Shown: in pieces, positions 38,816 to 48,407 of the stretch | Position numbering within the stretch: the stretch's first letter is position 1 | Layout of the letters: each line of letters begins with the position of its first letter | From: Candidatus Shikimatogenerans bostrichidophilus | Lineage (GTDB): Bacteria; Bacteroidota; Bacteroidia; Flavobacteriales; Blattabacteriaceae | Reading direction: 5' to 3' | NCBI GenBank assembly: GCA_029851345.1 | Contig: CP099831.1 | Location: 32,001-96,000, forward strand | Length of the DNA: 64,000 nt | Notes under the pieces: model-generated | The model's input: the letters and a program-made list of their open reading frames with translations, nothing else | Told to the model about the DNA's origin: nothing | The model's database searches: none | Program-made: the position numbers and the translations under genes

Positions 38816-39811
38816 ATGATAAATAATAACATTTTAGATAATATAAATATAATTTGTAAAAGTGGAAATGGGGGTCATGGATGTGTTCATTTTTATAAAA
38901 CTAATAAAAAAATAGGTAAACCTGATGGTGGTAATGGAGGTAATGGAGGTAATATAATATTTATTGGTAATAAAAATTTATATACATTATATCATTTAAA
39001 GTTTAAAAAAAAATATAAAGCCTCAAATGGATTAAATGGTATGAAAAATGGTAAAAATGGTAAAAATGGTAAAGATTTAACTATAAATATCCCATTAAAT
39101 ACTGTAATTTCTTATAAAGATAAAAAGAATAATTTAATAAAAGATTTTATAAAATATAATAATCAAAAAATAGTATTTTTATATGGAGGGAAAGGGGGTA
39201 AAGGGAATAAATTCTATAAACGATCTTATAATCAAAAGGCTAAAAAATTTCAATATGGTAATAAAGGTAAATCCCTATTAATTAATTTAAAATTTTTATT
39301 AAAAGCTGATATTGGTATTATTGGATATCCAAATACTGGTAAATCTACTTTATTATCTAAATTAACAAATAAAAAACCAAAAATAGATAATTATAATTTT
39401 ACAACTATAACTCCTAATTTAGGTATTTATAAAACGAAATTTAAAAATTATTTAATAATTGATTTTCCAGCGATAATTAAAAATTTTTTTTTTAAAAAAC
39501 AAAACAAAATGGGTAATAAATATATTCACCATTTAAAATATAACAAAATTATTTTAATTGTCCTTACAATGCATAAAAAAATTTATAGAAATTATTTAAT
39601 TTTAAAACATATTCTTAATTATTATAAAATAAAAATAAAAAAAATTATTTTAATAATATCTAAGACTTATCTGTTTAAAAAAAAAAGAAATCTAATTTTA
39701 TTAAAAAAAAAATTAAAAGTATATAATATACAATACTTTATTTTTAATAATATAAAGGATAATATTAATAAATTAAAAAATAATATAAATAAATTTTTAT
39801 TTAAAAATTAA
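38816..39811 (+). CDS. obg: GTPase Obg with altered G3 and G4 motifs
   Basis: Large-subunit assembly GTPase. It has 331 residues. The glycine-rich Obg domain spans 1-155 (GGNGGNGGNI, GGKGGKGN). The P-loop GYPNTGKST is at 170-178. G3 reads DFPA at 216-219 instead of DxPG, and the following loop, normally EGA...GLGHRFLRH, has become a lysine-rich stretch before IHH. G4 reads SKTY at 282-285 (expected N/S-K-x-D). Nucleotide hydrolysis or guanine specificity may be weakened. Overlaps convergent rluD by 4 bp. Confidence 0.92.
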   Translation: MINNNILDNINIICKSGNGGHGCVHFYKTNKKIGKPDGGNGGNGGNIIFIGNKNLYTLYHLKFKKKYKASNGLNGMKNGKNGKNGKDLTINIPLNTVISYKDKKNNLIKDFIKYNNQKIVFLYGGKGGKGNKFYKRSYNQKAKKFQYGNKGKSLLINLKFLLKADIGIIGYPNTGKSTLLSKLTNKKPKIDNYNFTTITPNLGIYKTKFKNYLIIDFPAIIKNFFFKKQNKMGNKYIHHLKYNKIILIVLTMHKKIYRNYLILKHILNYYKIKIKKIILIISKTYLFKKKRNLILLKKKLKVYNIQYFIFNNIKDNINKLKNNINKFLFKN

Positions 39812-40833
39812 AAATTTTTATTTAAAAATTTTATACCATTTTTAATATCTTTAGGTAATTTAGCTTTAAAAGATTTATTATTTTTAGTTATTGGATCTTC
39901 ATACTTTAAATAATATGCATGTAATGCATGACGTTTAATAATAGTAAATAGGGTATAGACATATTTTTTATAATTATGTTTTATAATATTATTAATTATT
40001 TTATTACCTCCATATAAATTATCATTAAATATAGGATGACCAATATATTTCATATGTACTCTTATTTGATGAGTTCTTCCAGTTTCAAGGGTACATTCAA
40101 TTAAACTAAAAAATTTAAATGTTTTTAAAATTTTATATTGAGTAATTGAATATTTACCATCTTTTTTATTATTTTTTACCATCATTTTAATTCTATTTTT
40201 TTTATTTCGCCCAATATAATTTTTAATTATATTTTTTTTTGTTTTAGGTATTCCCCATATTAAAGCTATATATTTTTTTTTAATTGTTTTATTTAAAAAT
40301 TGATTTTTAATTGAATTAAAATATTTTATATTTTTTGCCATTATTAATAACCCAGATGTATTTTTATCTAATCTATGCAATAATCCATATCTATTATTCG
40401 ATAAATAATTTAAATCTAAATTATAATTTATTTTATTTTTATAAAAATAATATTTTACCCAATTTATTAATGTATTTCTATAATTCCCACATCCAGGATG
40501 GACTATTAATCCAGGGTTTTTATTTATAATTAAAATGTTATCATCTTCATAATGAATATTTACTTGAATTTTTTTATTAGGATATATATAATTAGGGGTA
40601 TTATTTTTATTTATACTGTGTTTTTTTTTATAATAATATTTAATTTTATCATTTAATTTAATTATTTTATTCTTTTTTGTCCTATGATTATTTAACAATA
40701 TTTTACCCTTTTTTATATCATTCTGAATGGTTTGTCTAGATTTAAATTTTTTATTTTTAAATAAATAAATAAATAAAAATTTATCTAATCTTATTTTTGT
40801 CTTTTTATTATTATTAATAATAATTTTTTGCAT
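39808..40833 (-). CDS. rluD: 23S rRNA pseudouridine synthase, RluD family
   Basis: RluA-family enzyme, most likely RluD, making pseudouridines in helix 69 of 23S rRNA. It has 341 residues: an N-terminal S4 domain (about 15-75, IRLDKFLF...KIKYYYK), then the catalytic domain with NPGLIVHPGCGN and the active aspartate in HRLDKNTSGLLIMAKN. ETGRTHQIRVHMKYIGHPIFND is intact. Substrate is inferred from family; RluC-like activity is the alternative. Confidence 0.92.
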   Translation of the reverse strand: MQKIIINNNKKTKIRLDKFLFIYLFKNKKFKSRQTIQNDIKKGKILLNNHRTKKNKIIKLNDKIKYYYKKKHSINKNNTPNYIYPNKKIQVNIHYEDDNILIINKNPGLIVHPGCGNYRNTLINWVKYYFYKNKINYNLDLNYLSNNRYGLLHRLDKNTSGLLIMAKNIKYFNSIKNQFLNKTIKKKYIALIWGIPKTKKNIIKNYIGRNKKNRIKMMVKNNKKDGKYSITQYKILKTFKFFSLIECTLETGRTHQIRVHMKYIGHPIFNDNLYGGNKIINNIIKHNYKKYVYTLFTIIKRHALHAYYLKYEDPITKNNKSFKAKLPKDIKNGIKFLNKNF

Positions 40834-40855
40834 AATATTTATTATAAATAAAAAA

Positions 40856-41197
40856 TGGAGTTGGCGGGAGTCGAACCCGCGTCCATATTAAAATATTTTA
40901 AATATAAATTACATATTTATCTAATTTTTTTTTATAAAAAAAATTAATTAAAATTAGAAAAATAAAAAAAAATATTCTAATTTATTTTTTCAAAAAAAAT
41001 AAATAAAAAATTAATATCTACGATAATTTATAATTAATTTATTAAAAATTAATTATTTTTTTTTTGTTTCTTGCAAATATTAAGCTGCAAGAGCGTATTT
41101 TTCTTTTCCTTGTATAATTTTATATTTATTTAAGTGAATATTAACACTATATGTATATTTAATATATTTTAACATGTCAATTCCAATAAACAACCCC
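40856..41197 (-). ncRNA. ssrA: tmRNA (ssrA)
   Basis: Rescue RNA acting as tRNA-Ala and mRNA on ribosomes stalled on broken messages. The 5' end GGGGTTGTTTATTGGAATTGACATG resembles the conserved tmRNA start in parts. The 3' end GGACGCGGGTTCGACTCCCGCC is the T arm, and acceptor GGGGTTG pairs with CAACTCC. CCA is not encoded. A tag frame at 41080-41109 reads GKEKYALAA followed by TAA, so the added peptide should be A-GKEKYALAA. About 342 nt. Partner smpB is not in the window. Confidence 0.95.
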
Positions 41198-41257
41198 TAA
41201 AATTAATATTATAATTTATTTTATTATTTATAAATTAAATAATAAAAAATATTTTGT

Positions 41258-41716
41258 TTAATTAATTAAATTTTTATTTATTAATGAAAATATACCAATA
41301 TTATATCCTACAATTCCAAATCCTATTATTATTCCAGAACAACTAGATGAAATTAAAGAATTATGTCTTATACCCTCTCTCGCAAATATATTAGAAACAT
41401 GTAATTCTATTATATTTATTTTTAAACTACTAATATATTTAATAGTATCAGAAATAGCTAAAGATGTATGAGTATAAGCTCCTGCATTTATAATAATACC
41501 TAATAAAGATTTATTATATTGTATACTATAATGTAGATATTTTATAATTTTACTTTCACTTATAGTATTAAATATTTTTATTAAAATTTTTTTTTTAAAA
41601 TATTTCCTTTTTAGTTTATCTAAATATCTATTTATATTTATATTTCCATATATTTTTGGTTCTCTACTCCCAATTAAATTTATATTTGGGCCATTTATTA
41701 TAATAATTCTTTTCAT
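41258..41716 (-). CDS. aroQ: 3-dehydroquinate dehydratase, type II
   Basis: Third step of the shikimate pathway: 3-dehydroquinate to 3-dehydroshikimate. It has 152 residues. The type II signature is complete: INGPNINLIGSREPKIYG at the N terminus, INAGAYTHTSLAISD (about residue 77), ELHVSNIFAREGIRHNS and GIIIGFGIVGY. The start is fixed by the N-terminal motif and lies 53 bp inside the end of rluB. Together with aroA it marks a retained shikimate route. Confidence 0.96.
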   Translation of the reverse strand: MKRIIIINGPNINLIGSREPKIYGNININRYLDKLKRKYFKKKILIKIFNTISESKIIKYLHYSIQYNKSLLGIIINAGAYTHTSLAISDTIKYISSLKINIIELHVSNIFAREGIRHNSLISSSCSGIIIGFGIVGYNIGIFSLINKNLIN

Positions 41717-42455
41717 TTTTATGTTTATTTAATATATAAAATATTTTTTTCTTTGATAATATTTCATATTGACCAACTTTTTTAATATTATAATTATTTA
41801 ATTTAAATCCACCAAAATTTATTCTTTGTAAATATAAAATTTTATTATCCAGAATTTTAAAAATTCTATGTAATACTCTATTCCACCCTACATTAATAGA
41901 TAATAATATAATATTTTTATTATTTTTATATATATTAATATCCTTAATTTTTATTTTCCCTTCTCTTAATTTTATACCATTTTTTAATTTTATAATATCC
42001 TTTAAATTAATTTTTTTTTTTAATATAATTTTATACTGTTTTTTTATTTTATTTTTAGGATGTAATAAATTATTTGATAGTTGTCCATCATTAGTTAATA
42101 ATAATACTCCAGTAGTATTTTTATCTAATCTACCTACAGGATAAATTCTATATTTAGATTTGTATATCCTAGGAATATAATTCATTATAGTATTTCTATT
42201 ATAATTATCTTTAATAGTAGTTATACAATTTTTTGGTTTATTTAAAATAATATATTTAAAATTATATAATCTTATAATTTTATTATTATATTTAATTATA
42301 TCATTAGGTAATATTTTATATCCTAATTTATTAATAATTTTACCATTTACAGATATTAATCCTAAATTTATTAATTTATCTGCAGATCGTCTAGAACAAA
42401 TCCCTGTATAAGCAATATATTTATTTAATCTAATTTTATTATTAAATTTTAACAT
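41664..42455 (-). CDS. rluB: Pseudouridine synthase, RluB/RsuA family
   Basis: RsuA/RluB/E/F-type pseudouridine synthase with an N-terminal S4 domain (about residues 8-65: RLNKYIAYTGICSRRSADKLI, LISVNGKI). The catalytic aspartate is in VGRLDKNTTGVLLLTNDG (about residue 113). It has 263 residues. The family acts on 23S or 16S rRNA; RluB (23S position 2605) is the usual assignment for such a single copy. The gene ends with TAG, 53 bp into aroQ. Confidence 0.88.
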   Translation of the reverse strand: MLKFNNKIRLNKYIAYTGICSRRSADKLINLGLISVNGKIINKLGYKILPNDIIKYNNKIIRLYNFKYIILNKPKNCITTIKDNYNRNTIMNYIPRIYKSKYRIYPVGRLDKNTTGVLLLTNDGQLSNNLLHPKNKIKKQYKIILKKKINLKDIIKLKNGIKLREGKIKIKDINIYKNNKNIILLSINVGWNRVLHRIFKILDNKILYLQRINFGGFKLNNYNIKKVGQYEILSKKKIFYILNKHKNEKNYYNKWPKYKFNWE

Positions 42456-42457
42456 AA

Positions 42458-43042
42458 TTATATTTTAACGGTTTTAAAAATATTATCCAAAATTCCATTA
42501 ATAAATATTTTACTTTTATAAGATGAATATATTTTAATTATATTTATATATTCTGTTATAATTATATTAATAGATTTATATGAAATATTTAAAAAAAAAA
42601 ATTCTGTAATAGCCATTTTTAAAATTATTAATTCTATCTTATTTATTCTTTTTATATCCCAATTAATAATTTTTTCTTTTATAATATTAAGTATTTTATT
42701 ATTTTTTTTTTTAGTTTTTTTATATAAATTTAAAAAAAAATTAATATTATTATTTTTAAAAATATTAAATTTTATATTATATTTTAAAGTTAAAAATAAA
42801 ATATATTTTATTAATTCTCTGTCTTCATATTGGAATTTAAAACTTTTTTTTTTAAAAATTAATAATTTATAAATTTTATTAATTGAATATTTTTTTTTTA
42901 AATAGAAATTATATAATATATATATATTTTTAATAATATCATATAAATATCTTTTATATTCTAACTGTTTATTATATTTACTTATATATAATAATTTCAT
43001 TACTTTGATTCTTATATAATTTTTAATTTTAATAAATTTCAA
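42458..43042 (-). CDS. nusB: Transcription antitermination factor NusB
   Basis: Likely NusB, which with NusE (S10) binds boxA in rRNA leaders. It has 194 residues. The start IRIKVMKLLYISKYNK fits the family (R-x-x-R-x-x-x-x-Q-x-L-Y). The C-terminal part IKRINKIELIILKMAITEFF (family: R-x-x-x-x-D-R-x-I-L-R-x-A-x-x-E), then INIIITEYINIIKIYSS and FINGILDNI (family: V-N-x-V-L-D), is convincing. The middle is lysine/isoleucine-rich filler. Lies 3 bp before rluB. Confidence 0.88.
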   Translation of the reverse strand: MKFIKIKNYIRIKVMKLLYISKYNKQLEYKRYLYDIIKNIYILYNFYLKKKYSINKIYKLLIFKKKSFKFQYEDRELIKYILFLTLKYNIKFNIFKNNNINFFLNLYKKTKKKNNKILNIIKEKIINWDIKRINKIELIILKMAITEFFFLNISYKSINIIITEYINIIKIYSSYKSKIFINGILDNIFKTVKI

Positions 43043-43123
43043 TTTATTTTTATTTATATAATATTAATTATTATTTATAATAATATAATATTTATATATA
43101 AATAAAAACTAATATAAAAAAAA

Positions 43124-43513
43124 ATGAATAAAGAAGAGAAAGATAAAAATACTAATAATAATAATAATTTTAATCTAAAACGTAAACAAAAAGAAATATT
43201 TTCTAAAACTTTAATAGCAAGAAGTAGAAGATATTTTTTTGATACTAATGAAACAAATGCAGGAGATTATTTTTTAAGTATTACAGAGTCAAAAAAATTA
43301 TTTTTAAATGATGGTAGATCAATATTTAAAAAACATAAAATATTTTTATATAAAGAAGATTTTAAAGATTTTAAAAAAATTCTATCAGAAATGATAAAAT
43401 TTATTTATGATAAAAAAGGTAAAGAAGCTATTATTAATAAAATAGTAAATAAAAAAGATATTAATAATAATTATGAAGAAAAAATTAAAAAAGACGAAGA
43501 TGATAAGAAATAA
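43124..43513 (+). CDS. PUR-alpha-like DNA/RNA-binding protein (DUF3276)
   Basis: Small protein of the DUF3276/PUR family, found mainly in Bacteroidota and spirochaetes and related to eukaryotic PUR-alpha. It has 129 residues. The core is well kept: KTLIARSRRYFFDTNE, AGDYFLSITESKKLF and KHKIFLYKEDFKDFKK. Both ends are charged and disordered-looking. Bacterial homologues bind nucleic acid; the target is not known to me. Its persistence in so small a genome suggests an important role (inference). Followed by a 12-bp hairpin. Confidence 0.9.
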   Translation: MNKEEKDKNTNNNNNFNLKRKQKEIFSKTLIARSRRYFFDTNETNAGDYFLSITESKKLFLNDGRSIFKKHKIFLYKEDFKDFKKILSEMIKFIYDKKGKEAIINKIVNKKDINNNYEEKIKKDEDDKK

Positions 43514-43542
43514 TATAATAAAAAAAATTTAAAAATAATAAA

Positions 43543-43572
43543 TACGCAATATTAAATTAATAATATTGCGTA
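43543..43572. terminator. Perfect 12-bp hairpin between the PUR gene and der
   Basis: TACGCAATATTA at 43543-43554 pairs perfectly with TAATATTGCGTA at 43561-43572, leaving a 6-base loop. The G/C pairs stand out in a gap otherwise almost pure A/T. No clean T run follows, so it may be a weak terminator, an RNA-stabilising 3' structure or a processing site. Confidence 0.55.
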
Positions 43573-43631
43573 ATTATTACTAGTATTATATCTTTAAATA
43601 AGTTATTTATATTTTGTTTTTATTAAAAACA

Positions 43632-44967
43632 ATGAATAAAATTATTACTTTAATTGGTAAGTCTAATGTAGGTAAATCTACATTATTTAATTTTTTAATA
43701 AGGAAAAAGCAATCTTTAATAAATAAAGACTATAATACTACAAGAAATAGAAATCATGGTATTTTAAAAATAAAAGATAAATATTATGATTTAATAGATA
43801 CAGCAGGATATATTGGAAAAAATCTTAATAAAAATAATATTAATAAAATATTAACGAATCAAATTATTTTATCTATAAAAGAATCAAATTTAATTTTATT
43901 TTGCGTTGATATAATTGATGGTATTAATTATTTAGATAAAGAATTATTTTTAATAATTAAAAAATATAATAAAAATTTTTTTTACTTAATAAATAAAATA
44001 GATATAAAAACAAAATATAATAATATTTATAAGATCTTAAATTTTAATATAGATATTAAAAAAATATATTATATTTCTTCTACTCATAATATAGGGGTTA
44101 ATAAATTATTAAAGGATATAAATTTTTTTTTTAAAAAAGAAAAAAGAAAAAAAAAACAAAAACAAAAAAATATAAAGCGTCATATTAATATTTCAATTAT
44201 CGGATTACCTAATAGTGGTAAATCTACTTTTATTAATTCTTTTTTTTTAGAAAAAAATAAAAGTATAGTAAGTGATAAAGCTGGGACAACTATTGATACT
44301 TTATATTTTAAATATATTTATAAAAATTATATATATACATTCATAGATACTCCTGGGATAAAAAAAAATTTTAAATATAAAAAGGAAAAGAAAATTTATT
44401 TATTAAATACAAAAAGAATTATAAAAGAGTCTGATATTTGTTTATTAATAATAGATATATTAGAAAAATTTAATAAAAATACTTTATATATAAAAGATTT
44501 AATAATAAAATATAAAAAAGCTATAATAATAATTTTTAATAAATGTGATTTATTAAATAAAAAAAAAATTAATTTATTTAAAAATAAGTATTTAATTTAT
44601 ATAAATAAATATATCCCAGTTTTTTTCTTATCTTTAAAATATACTTTTAATAAAACCCAAAAAAAAAAAATTAATAAATTAATAAATTTAATATATTTTA
44701 ATAGAAATAAAAAATTTTCTACTAGTTTTTTAAATAATAAATTATTATTAAAAATAAATAATAAAAATTTTAAAATAAAAAATAGAATTTTTAAAATAAA
44801 ATTTTGTTATCAATCTAAAAATAAAAAATTTCCTTATTTTATTTTTATTACGAATTTAGTAAAAAATATAAATTTAAATTATATAAAATATATTGAGTCA
44901 TTAATTAGAAAACATATATTTTATTTTTATGGGGTACCAATAGAATTAATTTTTAAAAAGAATTATA

Positions 44968-44996
<29 letters not shown>
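43632..44996 (+). CDS. der: Ribosome biogenesis GTPase Der (EngA)
   Basis: Double-GTPase needed for 50S assembly. I use ATG 43632 (MNKIITLIGKSNVGKST); an in-frame TTG lies 18 bp upstream. The product has 454 residues. G domain 1: SNVGKST, DTAGYIG, NKID. G domain 2: LPNSGKST (about residue 202), DTPGIKK, NKCD. The C-terminal KH-like domain ends with FYGVPIELIFKK (family: G-x-P-I-x-x-x-x-R). Both GTPase cores look intact. Overlaps serS by 29 bp. Confidence 0.95.
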
Positions 44997-46203
<1,207 letters not shown>

Positions 46204-46670
46204 AAAAGAAAATTTTTATTTTATAATTAATGTATATACAGATGGATCCTCTTATGGTAATCCCGGTCCAGGGGGAATTGGTATTATTATAAAATCATAT
46301 AATTTATACAAAGAATTTACATATAAGTTTAGACATACTACTAATAATAGAATGGAATTATATGCTATAATATATGCTATAAAAATAATTAATAAATTAT
46401 TTTATTATTCTTCTAATATATATTCTGATTCTAAATATATAATTAATACTATTAATTATAATTATAAAAAAAACAAAAATTATGATTTATGGTTAAAATT
46501 GTTTAATTTAAAAATAAATAGGATTAATTTTATTTGGATAAAGGGACATAATAATAATTATTATAATGAAAAATGTAATATATTAGCTAGGAATGTTATT
46601 AAAAATAAAAAAAAAAAAAATAAAATTGATAAATTTTATGAGTCTAATATAAAATAAGTAAGTTAATTAT

Positions 46671-47003
46671 AAAGTAAATATCTTTATCGCATTTGTTTAA
46701 TTTAATAATACAAATGAGGAAAGTCCGGACACTAAAGAGAAATACAACGGATAACATCCGTCCATCGTAAGGTGAGGAAAAGTGCAACAGAAAGTATGTA
46801 TAATATAATAATTATTATATTTTATAGTGAAATCTTGTAAACTCTGTATAGTGAAATGTCGTCTTGTACCATTATTAATTACCTCGATTTAAAATGGTTG
46901 GTTGACAGATAAAGATATATATGGTAACATATATACTAGATAAATGATAAAGGATATAATAAATTTAAATTATATTACAGAATCCGGCTTATATATTTAC
47001 TTT
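46671..47003 (+). ncRNA. rnpB: RNase P RNA
   Basis: Catalytic RNA that matures tRNA 5' ends. The conserved GAGGAAAGTCCGGAC core is near 46717-46731, AGTGCAACAGAAAG near 46781-46794, and the 3' signature ACAGAATCCGGCTTAT near 46977-46992. The first stem pairs AAAGTAAATAT at the 5' end with ATATTTACTTT at the 3' end, which sets the limits used here. About 333 nt. Works with the RnpA protein encoded at 19.2 kb. Confidence 0.95.
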
Positions 47004-47023
47004 AATTTTTATAAATTTATTTT

Positions 47024-47059
47024 AAAAAAAAAAATAAAACCTATTAAATAGGTTTTATT
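47024..47059 (-). terminator. Intrinsic terminator of greA
   Basis: An 11-bp perfect stem (AATAAAACCTA at 47033-47043 with TAGGTTTTATT at 47049-47059, 5-base loop) is followed on the minus strand by a run of 11 T residues (47034-47024). It overlaps the greA stop codon and could also protect the 3' end of convergent rnpB transcripts. Confidence 0.75.
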
Positions 47060-47510
47060 CAATATTTATAATTTTATATTTTATCTTTTTATTTAATATA
47101 GATATAATATCACCCTTTCTCTTCCCTAATAAAGTCCTAGATATAGGCGTATGTATTGATATTTTATTTTTAAAAATATTAGATTCATATTCTGAAACTA
47201 TTGTATATTTATTTATTTTATTATTTTTTAAGTTTTTAATAGTAACTATTGAAAATAGTTTTATAATTTTATTTTCATTTTTATTTTTATTTATAATTTT
47301 AGAATTTAAAAGTATATTTTTTATTTTATTTATTTTGTTTATTAATAATTCATATGATTCTTTAGCAGTAAAATATTCATAATTTTCTGATAAATCACCT
47401 TTTTCTAATGCTTTTTGGATTTGTTTAATTTTTTTTTTTTTTTTGTTTTTAATTAAAAAAAAAAGTTTTTTTTTTAGATTTTTATAATATTTTTTACTTA
47501 TATATTCCAT
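47055..47510 (-). CDS. greA: Transcription elongation factor GreA
   Basis: Rescues backtracked RNA polymerase by stimulating transcript cleavage. It has 151 residues. The coiled-coil tip residues are kept in KGDLSENYEYFTAKE (D and E of the D-L-S-E-N-x-E-Y motif). The C-terminal domain has FSIVTIKN, ISIHTPISRTLLGKRKGD (family: I-S-x-x-S-P-x-G-x-A-L-x-G-K-x-x-G-D). Divergent from nusA, with only 15 bp between the start codons. Confidence 0.95.
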   Translation of the reverse strand: MEYISKKYYKNLKKKLFFLIKNKKKKKIKQIQKALEKGDLSENYEYFTAKESYELLINKINKIKNILLNSKIINKNKNENKIIKLFSIVTIKNLKNNKINKYTIVSEYESNIFKNKISIHTPISRTLLGKRKGDIISILNKKIKYKIINIE

Positions 47511-47525
47511 AGATATTTTTTTTTT

Positions 47526-48407
47526 ATGTATTACAATAATTTAATTAATAATAATTTTTATTATAAAAAAATTAATAAAAATAAAAATATTTTAAATTTA
47601 AAAAAAAAAATTTTATTAATTTTAAAAAATAATAAAATTAATAATTTTAATATAATTTTAAAAAAAGGAAAATTTATTTTTAATAAAAATAAAATTAATA
47701 GAAAGATTTTATATTTAATTAAAAAAGAAATTTTGAATTATTTAATTATAATAAAATATAATTATTATAAAAAAAAAATAGGAACTATTATAAATTTAAT
47801 TATAAAAAATATAATAGATAACTTATTAATTTTAATCGATATTTATAAAAATATTTTTTATTATAAATTAAAGGATAAAAATCAAAATAAATATTATAAA
47901 ATTAATTATAATTATAAATTTTTAATTATTGATGTAATTTATAATAATAAAAATTTAAAAATAATTTTATCTAGAAATAGTAAATTATTTATAAAAAAAA
48001 TATTAAAATTAGAAATTCCTGAAATAAATAATGGGTTAATAAAAATAAAAAAAATAGTAAGAATCCCAGGTCCTGGAGGATTAGTTAAAATAATCGTGTA
48101 TTCAAAAAATAAAAAAATTAATGTATTAGGATCATGTATAGGTATAAAAGGATTAAGATTAAAAAATATTTTAAAAGAATTAAATAATGAAAAAATTAAT
48201 ATAATAAAATATTCAAATAATATTTATAAATATTTAAAGCGTTTATTTAATAAAATAAATTTTTTAAAAATAAAAGTAATTGAAAATAAGATTTATTTAA
48301 TTTATAATAAAAATGATATTTATAAATTTATTGGTAAATATGGAAATAATATAAAGTTATGTAAATTATTATTAAATAAATATAAATTTATAGTAAAATG
48401 TGTTTAA
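47526..48407 (+). CDS. nusA: Transcription factor NusA, shortened N terminus
   Basis: Pausing and antitermination factor of RNA polymerase. It has 293 residues versus about 410 in free-living Flavobacteria. The RNA-binding part is recognisable: an eroded S1 domain ending IILSRNSKLFIKKILKLEIPEI, KH1 with VRIPGPGG and NVLGSCIGIKGLRLKNIL, and a KH2-like end (FIGKYGNNIKL). The N-terminal domain that contacts RNA polymerase is cut down to about 80 poorly conserved residues. Overlaps infB by 10 bp. Confidence 0.88.
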   Translation: MYYNNLINNNFYYKKINKNKNILNLKKKILLILKNNKINNFNIILKKGKFIFNKNKINRKILYLIKKEILNYLIIIKYNYYKKKIGTIINLIIKNIIDNLLILIDIYKNIFYYKLKDKNQNKYYKINYNYKFLIIDVIYNNKNLKIILSRNSKLFIKKILKLEIPEINNGLIKIKKIVRIPGPGGLVKIIVYSKNKKINVLGSCIGIKGLRLKNILKELNNEKINIIKYSNNIYKYLKRLFNKINFLKIKVIENKIYLIYNKNDIYKFIGKYGNNIKLCKLLLNKYKFIVKCV

